Assembly: GCF_003634705.1 (NCBI RefSeq)
Contig: NZ_RBWU01000006.1
Location: 1 to 64,000 of the forward strand
DNA: 64,000 nt
Direction: 5' to 3'
Source of the DNA: Actinomadura pelletieri DSM 43383
GTDB taxonomy: Bacteria > Actinomycetota > Actinomycetes > Streptosporangiales > Streptosporangiaceae
Positions 17,810 to 25,442 of this stretch are shown here, one piece after another. Numbering within the stretch: the first letter of the stretch is position 1; each line of letters begins with the position of its first letter. The notes below the pieces were generated by a model. The model worked only from the letters and a program-made list of their open reading frames with translations. It was not told the origin of the DNA and ran no database searches. The position numbers and the translations under genes are program-made.

Positions 17810-17968
17810 TCACCAGAACCAGCGGTTGACGCCGGGCACGGTCATGGCGACGGTGGCGCGGCAGTTGCGGGCCTGGCGGGCGGTCATCGCGTTCCGGAAC
17901 CGCCGGGCGGCGACCCGTTCTGCCTCACAGGCGCACGCGGCGCTCTCGACCGGGTGATGTATCTCCAC
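17810..17968 (-). CDS. small hypothetical protein (52 aa), possibly frameshifted
   Basis: Reading from the GTG at 17,968 gives a protein-like sequence (VEIHHPVESAACACEAERVA, then ARRFRNAMTARQAR and a TVPGVNRWFW tail) ending in TGA. A GAGGAG lies about 13 bases upstream, rather far. A second frame from a GTG at 18,021 (VNEYTVTLNVAEEPSGYAWR) overlaps it and then degenerates into Arg/Pro/Ser. Either two small genes overlap, or one gene of about 70 codons has lost its frame near 17,965. Confidence 0.45.
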   Translation of the reverse strand: MEIHHPVESAACACEAERVAARRFRNAMTARQARNCRATVAMTVPGVNRWFW

Positions 17969-18059
17969 GCATAGCCCGACGGCTCCTCAGCGACGTTCAG
18001 CGTCACGGTGTACTCGTTCACGGATCCCGTCTTCCCTGCGTGCGGTAAGCGCGTTGCGT

Positions 18060-18150
18060 AGGGACGGGGGGGAGTTGAACCCCACCTTTCTGGGCTTCCG
18101 CCCAGGACCACGTTCCCGACAGCGGCTTTCGCCCCTTCGAGTTCCGTCCC
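18060..18150 (-). ncRNA. possible tRNA-like structured RNA
   Basis: On the minus strand, a perfect 7-bp acceptor-like stem (GGGACGG at 18,150-18,144 with CCGTCCC at 18,067-18,061) encloses a T-arm with a TTCAACT loop on a GC stem, and a TGGGC-GGAA-GCCCA hairpin with a GNRA loop. An imperfect anticodon-like arm could present CGG after a U. It is not a normal tRNA: position 8 is A instead of U and no D-arm can be drawn. It may be a degenerate tRNA or a tRNA mimic between two protein genes. Confidence 0.4.
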
Positions 18151-18200
18151 CACGGGGCACTCCACCGAGGGAGCGCGCCCGCTCGGCCAGGAAGGCCGGG

Positions 18201-18821
18201 TTAGATCCGCACCTCGGCGGTCAGCGGGGCTTGGCAGCGCGGGCAGAACAGCCCGTCGCGCGCCCATCCGTCATCGTCGGCGCGGGTCAGGTCGGTCCAG
18301 GGGATGCGGTCGTGTCCGGTGTCCAGGGTGAAGTCGCAGGCGGTGCAGGCGATATTGACCTCGGTGGAGTTGACCGCGATGACGTAGGCCGGTTCCTCGC
18401 ACGTGATCGCGCGCACCTCGACGGCGGCTTTCATGAACCCGCGCTCGCCGGACTCGATGGTCAGGAACCGGCGTCCGTCGGCGACATCCCACAGGGTGCC
18501 GCCGAGGTCTTCGGACAGATGGTTCTCCCAGTTACAGGTGCAGAACGAGTAGTCGGTGGACACCTCGTCGGCGTCGATGCCCAGCGCGGTCGCCAGCGCG
18601 TGGTGCAGCACCTTCTGTGAGTCGCGTTCGTGGAGCAGGCTGTACCACCGTTCGGACTGGTAGTAGGCGTGCTCGTCGACGTAGGCGTCCAGCGCCTCGT
18701 TCAGCGCGTCCTCGACCTTGCGGTCGACCGGCCCGATCGACTCCAGGAACTCGCCGGTGTCCACCGTGAAGGTCACATCGTCGAGGCGGTGGACGTCAAT
18801 GCTCACCTCGATCGTGGTCAT
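18201..18821 (-). CDS. hypothetical protein with C-terminal zinc ribbon (206 aa)
   Basis: The ATG is preceded by GGGAGGG six bases away. The N-terminus begins with a beta-strand (TTIEVSIDVHRLDDVTFTVD), followed by helices with an acidic, aromatic-rich region. The C-terminal 60 residues carry two CxxC pairs (IACTACDF and LFCPRCQAP), which form a likely zinc ribbon. Function is unknown. Zinc ribbons of this type often mediate nucleic acid or protein contacts. Leftward accessory series. Confidence 0.6.
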   Translation of the reverse strand: MTTIEVSIDVHRLDDVTFTVDTGEFLESIGPVDRKVEDALNEALDAYVDEHAYYQSERWYSLLHERDSQKVLHHALATALGIDADEVSTDYSFCTCNWENHLSEDLGGTLWDVADGRRFLTIESGERGFMKAAVEVRAITCEEPAYVIAVNSTEVNIACTACDFTLDTGHDRIPWTDLTRADDDGWARDGLFCPRCQAPLTAEVRI

Positions 18822-18994
18822 GTAATCCCTCCCGCAGATGGGAGGTCCCGCAGGCCCCGTCCCCCCTGTCGGGACCTGCGGGACCGGATCGGAAAGAGTG
18901 GGTTCGCGGGCTTGCGGCAGCAGTGGCCCGGTGTAGGACCCGACGTTGCGGGCTCAGGAAGCGTCCGCCTGTGCGAGCGCACCAGCGCGGGAGC

Positions 18995-19363
18995 TCATGC
19001 GAAGCCGGGTTCGATCAGGTCGCCGTAGAGGCACGGCGGTTCGTGATCGTCGTAGTCGAAGGCCGTGATGAATTCGGTGACCGGCTCCGGAACCGTCGCG
19101 CTGACCGACCGGTAGCCGTCACCGCTTGGCGCATCGATGTCGACGAACACCTTGTCGGTGACGGTGACCAGCACCGGGCCGGACGGAACATGCACACGGA
19201 CCCGGGCCAGGACGTAGCGCGCGATGGGGCACGCGCACGGGTCTCCCGGGCGGCCGGTGACCTGCGCCGCGCGCAGCCTGGCAGCGACGGCTGAGTGAGT
19301 GTTTCCCAGCTTGCTCAGCACCTGCGCCAGCCACCGATCAGTGATCGCATCGTTGATGGGCAC
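18995..19363 (-). CDS. hypothetical protein, paralogue A (122 aa)
   Basis: Starts at a GTG (NDAITDRWLAQVLSKLG) and shares its whole length with the next gene upstream (19,543-19,902): helical N-terminus, a Cys-Pro-[IL]-ARYV segment (CACPIARYVLARVRV), a beta-hairpin (VLVTVTDKVFVDID) and a conserved 'GY R.V' then F[IV].AFD pattern. Function is unknown. The ribosome site is weak (GGGGG about ten bases upstream). Confidence 0.6.
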   Translation of the reverse strand: MPINDAITDRWLAQVLSKLGNTHSAVAARLRAAQVTGRPGDPCACPIARYVLARVRVHVPSGPVLVTVTDKVFVDIDAPSGDGYRSVSATVPEPVTEFITAFDYDDHEPPCLYGDLIEPGFA

Positions 19364-19542
19364 TCAAGAAACCCCCATTTCGTCCAGGCCGGCGGCGCGG
19401 CCAGAGCTGAGCGTTGGTGCACCGATCGGCCGGGTCCCGCAGGTCCCCACCCCCTCGCCAGGGACCTGCGGGACGATCAGACCGGCTCGTACCGCGCCCG
19501 CGCGGGCGCATGAGCCGGAACCTTCGGGAGTAGCTGTCGGCG

Positions 19543-19902
19543 TCAGGCGGCTGCCCGGTCGACCAGGTCGAGGTAGTAGCCGCCGTCGAACGCCTGCACG
19601 AACCGCTTCACGGCCTCGGACTGCTCCACGCCGACCTCGCGGTACCCGCCGGTGTCGGATTCCTCGATCTCCACGACGACTGCACCCTCGTAGACCCGGA
19701 CCTTCACCTGGGCCGACGGCACCCGCTTGCGCGCATGGTCGGCGACGTACCGGGCCAGGGGACAGTCATACCGGCTGCCTCGCTGACCAGTGATCTTCGC
19801 TTCGCGAAGGGCGGTGTGAATCTGATCGGGGCCGTCACCGAGTTCGGCCAGTAGCTCAGACAGCCACCGCTCGGTGATCGCGTCGCCGGTGGGTGTGGAC
19901 AT
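19543..19902 (-). CDS. hypothetical protein, paralogue B (119 aa)
   Basis: Diverged tandem paralogue of 18,995-19,363. Equivalent blocks are DAITERWLSELLAELG, YDCPLARYVADHARKRVPS, VKVRVYEGAVVVEIEES and GGYREVGVEQSEAVKRFVQA. The ATG at 19,902 has AAGGGGG eight bases upstream; the open frame continues to 20,139 but that part is not protein-like. Function is unknown. The duplication suggests that the two products form a pair or that they diversified under selection. Confidence 0.65.
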   Translation of the reverse strand: MSTPTGDAITERWLSELLAELGDGPDQIHTALREAKITGQRGSRYDCPLARYVADHARKRVPSAQVKVRVYEGAVVVEIEESDTGGYREVGVEQSEAVKRFVQAFDGGYYLDLVDRAAA

Positions 19903-20186
19903 GATGGATACCCCCTTCTTGGTTGACCGCTCGCACGGGACGCGAGCGGCGACTGCGCGCCTTGATCTGGTCACCGACCGGACGCACTCATGCCTCCGAC
20001 AATTCGGAGACGGTTCGTCCAGACCGAGAACCGGGATTGGCGGACGCGGAGAGATGAGCGCCGTGGCGCTCCGTGGTCGGCCCCGTTGTCGAGGAAATGC
20101 CCGGAGTCGGCAATGGCGCAGAGGAACGGGCGTCTTCAATCACCGACTGCTGCTCTGTCACGTGCTCCTGCACCAGATGGATTTAG

Positions 20187-20456
20187 CTACGCGGCAATAG
20201 CTGAGCAGTCTTCACATTCGTCATCCGGAGGACAGATCTTCACGGGCTTCGCTCGGGCTGGTTCGCCAAGAATGTCTTGCACGCGGCGCACGATCTCCAC
20301 GGCTTGGTCGTCCGAGCCGTGCCAATCGCTGAAAGCACCGCCTTCGTGGTTCTCTTTATGTGAAATCCGCCAGCGATCCGCGTCCCACTCTCTGATAACC
20401 CGTGCTACTTCGTTCAGTTGCTCTCGTAGCTGAATCAGCCGCTCGTTCTCGTTCAT
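20187..20456 (-). CDS. hypothetical helical protein (89 aa)
   Basis: Begins ATG-AAC-GAG with AAGGTG about 11 bases upstream. The first 35 residues form an amphipathic helix (ERLIQLREQLNEVARVIREW). The C-terminus has ICPPDDECEDCSA, three cysteines that could bind metal. Charged, soluble, function unknown. Leftward accessory series. Confidence 0.55.
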   Translation of the reverse strand: MNENERLIQLREQLNEVARVIREWDADRWRISHKENHEGGAFSDWHGSDDQAVEIVRRVQDILGEPARAKPVKICPPDDECEDCSAIAA

Positions 20457-20582
20457 TTGCTATTGGGCACCTTGATGGGTTGTTCTCCTTCGGGTACGAG
20501 AAATCACTCCAAATCCCACGCTTGCCAACGGAAGGGTGCGCGGGACAGTTGGCGGGAAGCCGGTGACGGCCACAGTCCGATG

Positions 20583-20978
20583 TCAGTCGAGCCAGGGACA
20601 GGCGTCCCAGAGCACAAAGCGGGTGCCGCAGCACCAACACGACGGTGCGGCACCGGTCGTCAGGGCAGTACCGCAAGCAATCCGGTTCGTCACAAACGGG
20701 ATCTCGAATGACCGCGACCCGACGATCTCGCACACCTCGTGGCCGCACTCCAAGCGGCTTAGCGCAATGCAGCCCTTCCCGCTGGCCTCCTGATCTGGAG
20801 CCCGGTAGGTGGCGGCGACCTCGGCAGCGTACGCGCCGTCGGCCGTGTCGTCGCTTTCACCCCAGTCGGCCAGCAGACTCGCCAGCGTCTCCACCGCGTC
20901 GCTCGGGTCATCGGTGACGTACGGATCAGACTCGGGCAGACAACCGAGGGATGAGTCGTACACGTGGTAGTGCCGCAC
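20583..20978 (-). CDS. hypothetical protein, N-terminus possibly frameshifted
   Basis: The 131 codons from a GTG at 20,978 are protein-like (VRHYHVYDSSLGCLPESDPY and a Cys-rich end CGTALTTGAAPSCWCCGT, a probable zinc site). That GTG has no ribosome site. In another frame an ATG at 21,009 overlaps the upstream stop by ATGA and gives MTQIIKSSTG before becoming non-coding, about ten codons upstream. A single-base change near 20,979-20,990 would join the two into one gene starting at 21,009. Confidence 0.5.
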   Translation of the reverse strand: MRHYHVYDSSLGCLPESDPYVTDDPSDAVETLASLLADWGESDDTADGAYAAEVAATYRAPDQEASGKGCIALSRLECGHEVCEIVGSRSFEIPFVTNRIACGTALTTGAAPSCWCCGTRFVLWDACPWLD

Positions 20979-21005
20979 GGCCCGTACTGGACTTGATGAT
21001 CTGGG

Positions 21006-21350
21006 TCATGCCGCTGCCGCTCCTTCGTAAGCCGTAGCGGCGGCGCCCAGCCAAGCACGGCACAGGTTCTGGTGCCGGGTCGTGGTCGCTGAATACGACA
21101 CCGGCGGGATGACCGTCCGTCCGTCGGCACGCACCCAGGCGATCGGTGTGGCATAGGAGCGGACGGTGTAGACGATCCCCGGCCCGCGAGCGTCACTGTC
21201 GTACTGGCGCGCCCAGGGCAGCGGCAACCGTCCCGTCGAGGACGGTGCGTAGGGCACGGCGCTCATGGCGCCGTGAGTATCGAACGGCTGAAGGCGGGCC
21301 AGGGGGCCGTCAGGGCCGCCAACGCCGGAGCGGATGGACACCTTGCCCAT
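21006..21350 (-). CDS. hypothetical protein (114 aa) with 'YSATTxRHQ' motif
   Basis: The ATG at 21,350 has GAGGTG seven bases upstream. The C-terminal half contains IVYTVRSYATPIAWVRADGR followed by VIPPVSYSATTTRHQN. A 'SYATPIAW...YS.TT.RHQ' pattern is common in short proteins of actinobacterial phages, plasmids and integrative elements (a domain of unknown function). Leftward; its stop overlaps the ATG of the probable next gene. Confidence 0.65.
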   Translation of the reverse strand: MGKVSIRSGVGGPDGPLARLQPFDTHGAMSAVPYAPSSTGRLPLPWARQYDSDARGPGIVYTVRSYATPIAWVRADGRTVIPPVSYSATTTRHQNLCRAWLGAAATAYEGAAAA

Positions 21351-21426
21351 CACGATCACCTCGCAAAATCGCAGGGGAGGACTCCCGCCCGGGGGGACGA
21401 GGCCCCGGGCGGGAGGCTGGGCTGGG

Positions 21427-21633
21427 TTACTGGACGGGGCTGTCCGTCCGGCGGTGGCGCAGGGTGATGTAGGTCTCGCGGCCGAACGCGCCAATCGCCA
21501 GGGCCAGGTGCAGGGCAACCATGTGCAGGTGCAGGATGATTGCCAGTTCGGCCAGCAAGATGGCGACCGGGGCGATCAGGTGGGCGCGGTGGTGGTCGTC
21601 GTGGTGCAGGTGAGGGTGAAGCAGGGGCCGCAA
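21427..21633 (-). CDS. small His-rich membrane protein (68 aa)
   Basis: The TTG start has a perfect AAAGGAGG eight bases upstream, which makes a gene likely despite the rare start codon. The N-terminus is very rich in histidine (LLHPHLHHDDHHRAH), followed by one long hydrophobic segment (LIAPVAILLAELAIILHLHM) continuing into a second (VALHLALAIGAFG). Possibly a metal-binding or membrane-inserted small protein; function unknown. Confidence 0.5.
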   Translation of the reverse strand: MRPLLHPHLHHDDHHRAHLIAPVAILLAELAIILHLHMVALHLALAIGAFGRETYITLRHRRTDSPVQ

Positions 21634-21983
21634 CGGGACCGCCTCCTTTGCGGAACTGAGGGGTTGTTCGCAGGTCGGCGTTCACGCAGGCCGTTGGCCG
21701 CGTGATGCGTTGTGCTCGGGAGCCGGTGGCGTGGACTGGCCGCGTCCACTAGCCGGGAGACTGCGCGCCGCCTCGTAACTCCGCACCTCACACCGCCCGC
21801 AGGTTCGCGGGTGGTGTGCCGGAAGCCACCTAGAACGGAGTCAAGTTCGAGACTCGCCGAGCACAGTCGAGGCCGAGGGGCCCTGATCTCGGCCCGTAAG
21901 CCCGTCCGCCTCTCACCGGGCGGATGAGCCAACCCCAGCCCGGGTGACCGGGCACGGTCACCCCGGCGGGGTGTCTATGGGGA
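21634..21983. other. 350-base stretch without a convincing gene
   Basis: Open frames here are Arg/Pro-rich and lack ribosome sites. The right half has GC-rich inverted segments around 21,940-21,970 (GGGTGACCGGGC, then GTCACCCCGG) that could form a hairpin after the gene at 21,984-22,163. No identifiable RNA. Confidence 0.35.
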
Positions 21984-22163
21984 TCAGTCGACCGGCCGCG
22001 CTTCCGCGGGCAAGCCGAGCACACGGTTGATCTTGCGGACTTCTCGCTGGGCGCAGCGTTCGCCCCGGTAGATCAGCCCGTCGTGGACGAGTACACCGGT
22101 GGCCGGGTTGCGGGTGTACACCCGCCACGGCGACCGGTCCTTACCGACGCGTGGTGCGGACAT
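21984..22163 (-). CDS. small basic hypothetical protein (59 aa)
   Basis: ATG at 22,163 with GGAGG six bases upstream. Basic N-terminus with Trp (APRVGKDRSPWRVYTRNP) followed by a strand-turn-strand (GVLVHDGLIYRGERCAQ) and a basic helix (REVRKINRVLGL). It looks like a very small nucleic-acid-binding protein, but this is a guess from composition. Confidence 0.5.
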   Translation of the reverse strand: MSAPRVGKDRSPWRVYTRNPATGVLVHDGLIYRGERCAQREVRKINRVLGLPAEARPVD

Positions 22164-22229
22164 GGCGATCCTCCAGTGGGACGGGGCAGGGCCGGGAGAC
22201 ACGCGACATCCCAGCCCCGCAACCTGGGG

Positions 22230-22565
22230 TCAGAGCCGCACGGCCTGGGCTTGGACCTGGTAGCGCTGCCCGCCGATCTCGGCCTTGCCGGTGGCGTAGT
22301 AGCCGGTCCGGCCCGAGGAGAACGTCTTGGGCGCCAGGTTCTCGGCGATGGCCGCCAGCACGGAGACCGCCTCGTCCCGCTTGGCGTGGACCTTGACCTT
22401 CGGGTCGGCCTTCGAGCCGATCAGCACGGCCTGGGCCTGCGCCTGGTACCGGTCACCGTCCACGGTGATCTTGCCGGTGGCGTGGAAGCCCTTGGACCCG
22501 CTGGAGAAGGTCTTGGCCTTCAGGTCGTCCTTGACCATGTTCGCGAGCGCCTGCTGCACACTCAC
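22230..22565 (-). CDS. internally duplicated hypothetical protein (111 aa)
   Basis: GTG at 22,565 with AGGAGG five bases upstream. The protein is made of two copies of a roughly 45-residue unit: AKTFSSGSKGFHATGKITVD plus GDRYQAQAQAVLIGS in the first, and PKTFSSGRTGYYATGKAEIG plus GQRYQVQAQAVRL in the second. Such 'FSSG..G[FY].ATGK...G.RYQ.Q.QAV' units recur in short proteins of actinomycete phages and elements. It is the first gene after the intergenic control region and so likely the promoter-proximal gene of the accessory series. Confidence 0.65.
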   Translation of the reverse strand: MSVQQALANMVKDDLKAKTFSSGSKGFHATGKITVDGDRYQAQAQAVLIGSKADPKVKVHAKRDEAVSVLAAIAENLAPKTFSSGRTGYYATGKAEIGGQRYQVQAQAVRL

Positions 22566-22931
22566 TTCAGCCTCCTGAACGGCGGGGCCCAGGCCCGATG
22601 CCCAGGCCACAACCAGGTGGCGTGTCGGAAATGCCGTCCAGGAGCTGCGCTGCCGCCGCCCGTCCGCCGACCTGGGACGGTCTGCTCCTCCAGTGCCGGC
22701 GATCAGGCAGACGGGTTGTCCAGCCACGTTCCCAGCGCGCGATCCCTGGCCCGCCGGACCGCGCGGCCGGGAACAGTGGTGGGCGTCCCGCAAAAGGTGC
22801 TGTGCCGCTGGGGAGACCGGGACGCATCCCTCCCCGAGCGGGGGCCAGAGCCACAGCTAGCCCGATATCCGGCGGTGACGAACCCGCACGCGCCATGGCA
22901 CGTGCGGCATGCGCCGCCCCCCGTTTCGGGC

Positions 22932-23206
22932 TCTCACTTGAATACGGGCACCGAAATGGCCGAACCGTCGGCGACATTCAAAATTTTGTGTTCGCCCGGC
23001 GAACGGCTTTCTCCGGTACCTCGTATTCCGTCTCCCGTGTGCGTGCACAACGGGGACATGCCGCGCGCGATACGCGCGGACGATACCGTGAGCGGTGCAC
23101 AGTCAGCGCGTTGTCCGCGCTGTGCGTGAAATCCGCTTCTCACTCTAATACGGGCGCCGGAACGGCCGAACCGTCGGCACTCTTCAAGATTCTTTTTGCC
23201 GGATGA
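22932..23206 (+). repeat. pair of ~70-base direct repeats
   Basis: Copy 1 spans about 22,932-23,003 and copy 2 about 23,138-23,206, offset by 206 bases. Each reads TCTCACT..AATACGGGC, then GGCCGAACCGTCGGC, then an AT-rich TTCAA.ATT.T.TTTGCC end. They differ at roughly one position in five, so they are old or under selection at certain positions only. Possible iterons or duplicated promoters. Confidence 0.8.
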
Positions 23207-23324
23207 GCCGGAACGGCTACGGTCTAGATTCCGCCGTTTGGTGCGTGCGCGTCTATGTGCGCAGACTGGCCAGTCAGGGTATGGAACAACGGTCGGACCG
23301 GTGGCAGGCTCTCAGAGCAGTTGT

Positions 23325-23352
23325 GACCCCTTAGGGCATGCCCTAGGGGGTC
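23325..23352. promoter_or_regulatory. 28-base near-perfect palindrome
   Basis: The arms GACCCCTTAGGGCA and TGCCCTAGGGGGTC match except for one pair (a G-U in RNA), centred on GCATGC. It shares the GACCCCTAGGG core with the palindrome at 23,596-23,631, about 270 bases away, so the two may bind the same protein or both be terminators. Confidence 0.7.
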
Positions 23353-23373
23353 TGGTATCGCGCGGAGAGCCCG

Positions 23374-23577
23374 TTACAGGCTTTCGGTTGCCGCATCGCG
23401 CGTAGGGTACCCGCCCGCGTACGGATTTTGATCACCTGGCGTCAAAACATGGAGGTGACGCCAATAGCTGATCTCTCCGGTGATCAGCCGATCGTCACGG
23501 ATCACGTCGTACGTCTCTGTGACGCACTGATCATGACTGTCCGTTCGGCATTCGTGATTGAGTTCGTAAGTGATCAT
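23374..23577 (-). CDS. hypothetical protein (67 aa)
   Basis: A short acidic protein starting at MITYELNHECRTDSHDQCVT, with a Cys/His pattern in the first 20 residues and a strand-rich middle (LITGEISYWRHLHVL). Clearly lower in GC than its neighbours. No strong ribosome site. It lies between two long palindromes and is leftward like the rest of the series. Function unknown. Confidence 0.4.
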   Translation of the reverse strand: MITYELNHECRTDSHDQCVTETYDVIRDDRLITGEISYWRHLHVLTPGDQNPYAGGYPTRDAATESL

Positions 23578-23595
23578 GCTCGGGGCCACCCAGGC

Positions 23596-23631
23596 CAGTA
23601 GGGAGGGACCCCTAGGGGTCCCTCCCTACTG
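23596..23631. terminator. 36-base perfect palindrome, possible bidirectional terminator
   Basis: The arms CAGTAGGGAGGGACCCCT and AGGGGTCCCTCCCTACTG are exact reverse complements with no spacer. As RNA it would form a very stable hairpin just after the gene at 23,639-24,481, so termination is the simplest role. A perfect spacer-less palindrome could equally be a protein-binding or DNA-processing site. Confidence 0.6.
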
Positions 23632-23638
23632 CCCTCCT

Positions 23639-24481
23639 TTACTCTGCCTGCTCCGCGTGACCAGTCGTTTCGCTCGGGCGCATGCTCTTGTGCACCATTT
23701 CGTCGCGCGCGTCGTCAAGACGCTCGGAAAGCGTCTCCCACTCCCGACGTCCCTTGTCCCGCGTGCGACGGACGTTCCAGCGTGAGCCGTAGGCTCCGCC
23801 GTGTTCGGCTTGCGCGACGGTAGAGAGAATGCCCGCACGCTTCAGATCGTCCGCTTCGCTAGCCAGGAAGATGATCTTTGCCAGCGTCGGGAACTCGCTA
23901 CCGTCACCCCATGCTTTGCGCATGATCGCTTCGCTGAGCTGTGAGACGCCGTTCGCCGTTGCGAGTGCCGTCACGTTCTCAGCGTGCGGGACTCCGCGCA
24001 TGCGCTGAGCGCCGGGGGTTTCGGTGATCTCGTCTGGCGGAACGTCCAGCCGGTACCCGTTGCGCGCCGCAGCGTCCCGCACTGCCCAGCGCAGAAGAGT
24101 CTTGCGCGTGATGATCGTGGTCTGTCCGTCCTTACGGCGGTACTGCCACGCTGCCACTTCGCGGGAGTCGACCCACAGCGAAGCGGTAGGGCAGGACTTC
24201 AGCACGTCCCGCAGACGTGAGGCGAACATCAGAACGGCATCTTGCGTGACGTCGTCCGAGACGTCATCGGTGCCGTAGACGCCGTGCCCGCTTCGCGTGA
24301 CGGTTGCGCTTCCGTCCATGCGCTTACGTGACCGCGTTCCGTCGACCGCGCGGCAGTAGCCGCGTGCCAGCGTGCGCACGTCCGCCCAATCATCGGGGGT
24401 CACTCGGGACATGTCCTCTGGGGTGAGATCATCACCCGGAACGTTGATCGGGATTGCCCTTCCCGGAATCCAGTTCGACAC
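23639..24481 (-). CDS. hypothetical protein, possible regulator (280 aa)
   Basis: GTG start with CGGAG seven bases upstream. Family not recognised. A segment near residues 72-95 (DDVSDDVTQDAVLMFASRLR) resembles the 'DAEDVVQEAFL' helix of sigma factor region 2, and a later part (ADDLKRAGILSTVAQAEHGG then WNVRRTRDKGRREWETLSER) could be a helix-turn-helix plus basic helix. Similar positioning at the edge of the control region, followed by a strong palindromic terminator, suggests an autonomous single-gene unit such as the element's regulator. This is inference only. GC is lower than in the flanking genes. Confidence 0.55.
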   Translation of the reverse strand: MSNWIPGRAIPINVPGDDLTPEDMSRVTPDDWADVRTLARGYCRAVDGTRSRKRMDGSATVTRSGHGVYGTDDVSDDVTQDAVLMFASRLRDVLKSCPTASLWVDSREVAAWQYRRKDGQTTIITRKTLLRWAVRDAAARNGYRLDVPPDEITETPGAQRMRGVPHAENVTALATANGVSQLSEAIMRKAWGDGSEFPTLAKIIFLASEADDLKRAGILSTVAQAEHGGAYGSRWNVRRTRDKGRREWETLSERLDDARDEMVHKSMRPSETTGHAEQAE

Positions 24482-25442
24482 GATCCGACTCCGATCGTTT
24501 CGTGACGCTTGCGCGTCACTCTTGTGTTCTGCTACCTACTATTAAACCTCCCATTGTCCGGGAATGCAATATGTCCGGAGTCGCTATTTCGAGGCCATTG
24601 ACGGCCGTGTGACCAGCCATTTTGCGGAGCCGTGCGCGCCACACATTGATCATTCTCGGAGGATTGATGATCGGCGCAGGGTCCATTCTAGGGCTATATC
24701 AAAGAATAATGGCAGCAAGACCTTCCCTCTCATAACAACAAAAGAGACACTCCATTGGCTTTCATCAAACCCCCGTCCCGCCTCAACCAAGCCACCTCCG
24801 CTTCTGGGTAGTCCTTCTGACTAGCCAGTCGCGGTTTCATAGAGGTGTGCTCAGACGTCCTGAGCTGGTCAAATGTGCCAGTTCTCCCACCTGATCCTAA
24901 GTGGGCGGGCTATTGGGTCCCCTAATAGGGGGGCGCTGCAGGTTCCTAGGTCCGTTTGGTGAATACAGCGGGAGGGCACACGAATGGTGGCCGAGCTCCT
25001 GTTCTCTGCGCCGATTGCATCTGGGCGCGTTGCTGATGGCCCGGCCTGAACTGGCGGGCTGCCTCCAGGTAAGCCGCGAGCCACGTGCGCGAGAAAGCGC
25101 CTGCATTGATAGGACGGTAAATGCCTAGGCTGTCCCGGTCGGCTTTTTCTCAGGCTTGGGGAGCCTATCTCACGCCCAGCACGGCGACCAAGAGCGGCCG
25201 GCTTGGGCTGATCGAGCCCTCGCGCAGGCCTTGGGAAGTTCTTTAGGAGACAACTTTACTCGGCCAAGCCAGAATCAGTTCTTGGGTTTCGGAGGCTTCG
25301 ACCACACAGCTGCGGGGATTGCCGGAGGCAAGCCCCGTCCCCCTGGCTCGTCACGGCGTGCACGGTCTACCGCAAAGCGGGCAGTCACAAGATGCTGCAT
25401 CCGTGGTGGCCATGAACGCCGATGTTTACTGGCGAGCGCTTC
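24482..25442. promoter_or_regulatory. 960-base gene-free region between accessory and transfer modules
   Basis: No frame here looks coding, and GC is visibly lower around 24,540-24,760. Just upstream of the 280-aa gene is an inverted repeat (GTGACG, six bases, CGTCAC at about 24,502-24,519), a possible operator. Further right are GATCAT...ATGATC arms around 24,650-24,672 and a GGTCCCCTAATAGGGGG segment near 24,917 resembling the CCCCTAGGGG cores of the two palindromes. The transfer operon ends at 25,443 and converges on none of this. It may hold an origin of transfer or replication remnants. Confidence 0.4.

Larger units (their letters stand above)
22566..23373. promoter_or_regulatory. 808-base gene-free control region
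   Basis: No protein-like frame is present. It holds two imperfect direct repeats of about 70 bases, short GC palindromes (GCGCGATACGCGC near 23,068), and a 28-base near-perfect palindrome at 23,325-23,352. It sits at the head of the leftward accessory series and should contain its promoter. It could also contain an origin of transfer, since no other region of the element combines repeats and palindromes in this way (inference). Confidence 0.45.

Noticed and set aside
18060..18080. A possible second copy of the ICE attachment core (GGGGGGAGTTGAACCCC).
   Set aside because: The similarity to the tRNA-Leu T-arm is limited to bases shared by most T-arms; there is no extended identity, so I do not take it as the left attachment site.
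24564..24824. A plus-strand frame of 86 codons in the lower-GC region.
   Set aside because: No ribosome site, composition not protein-like, and no match to any family I know.
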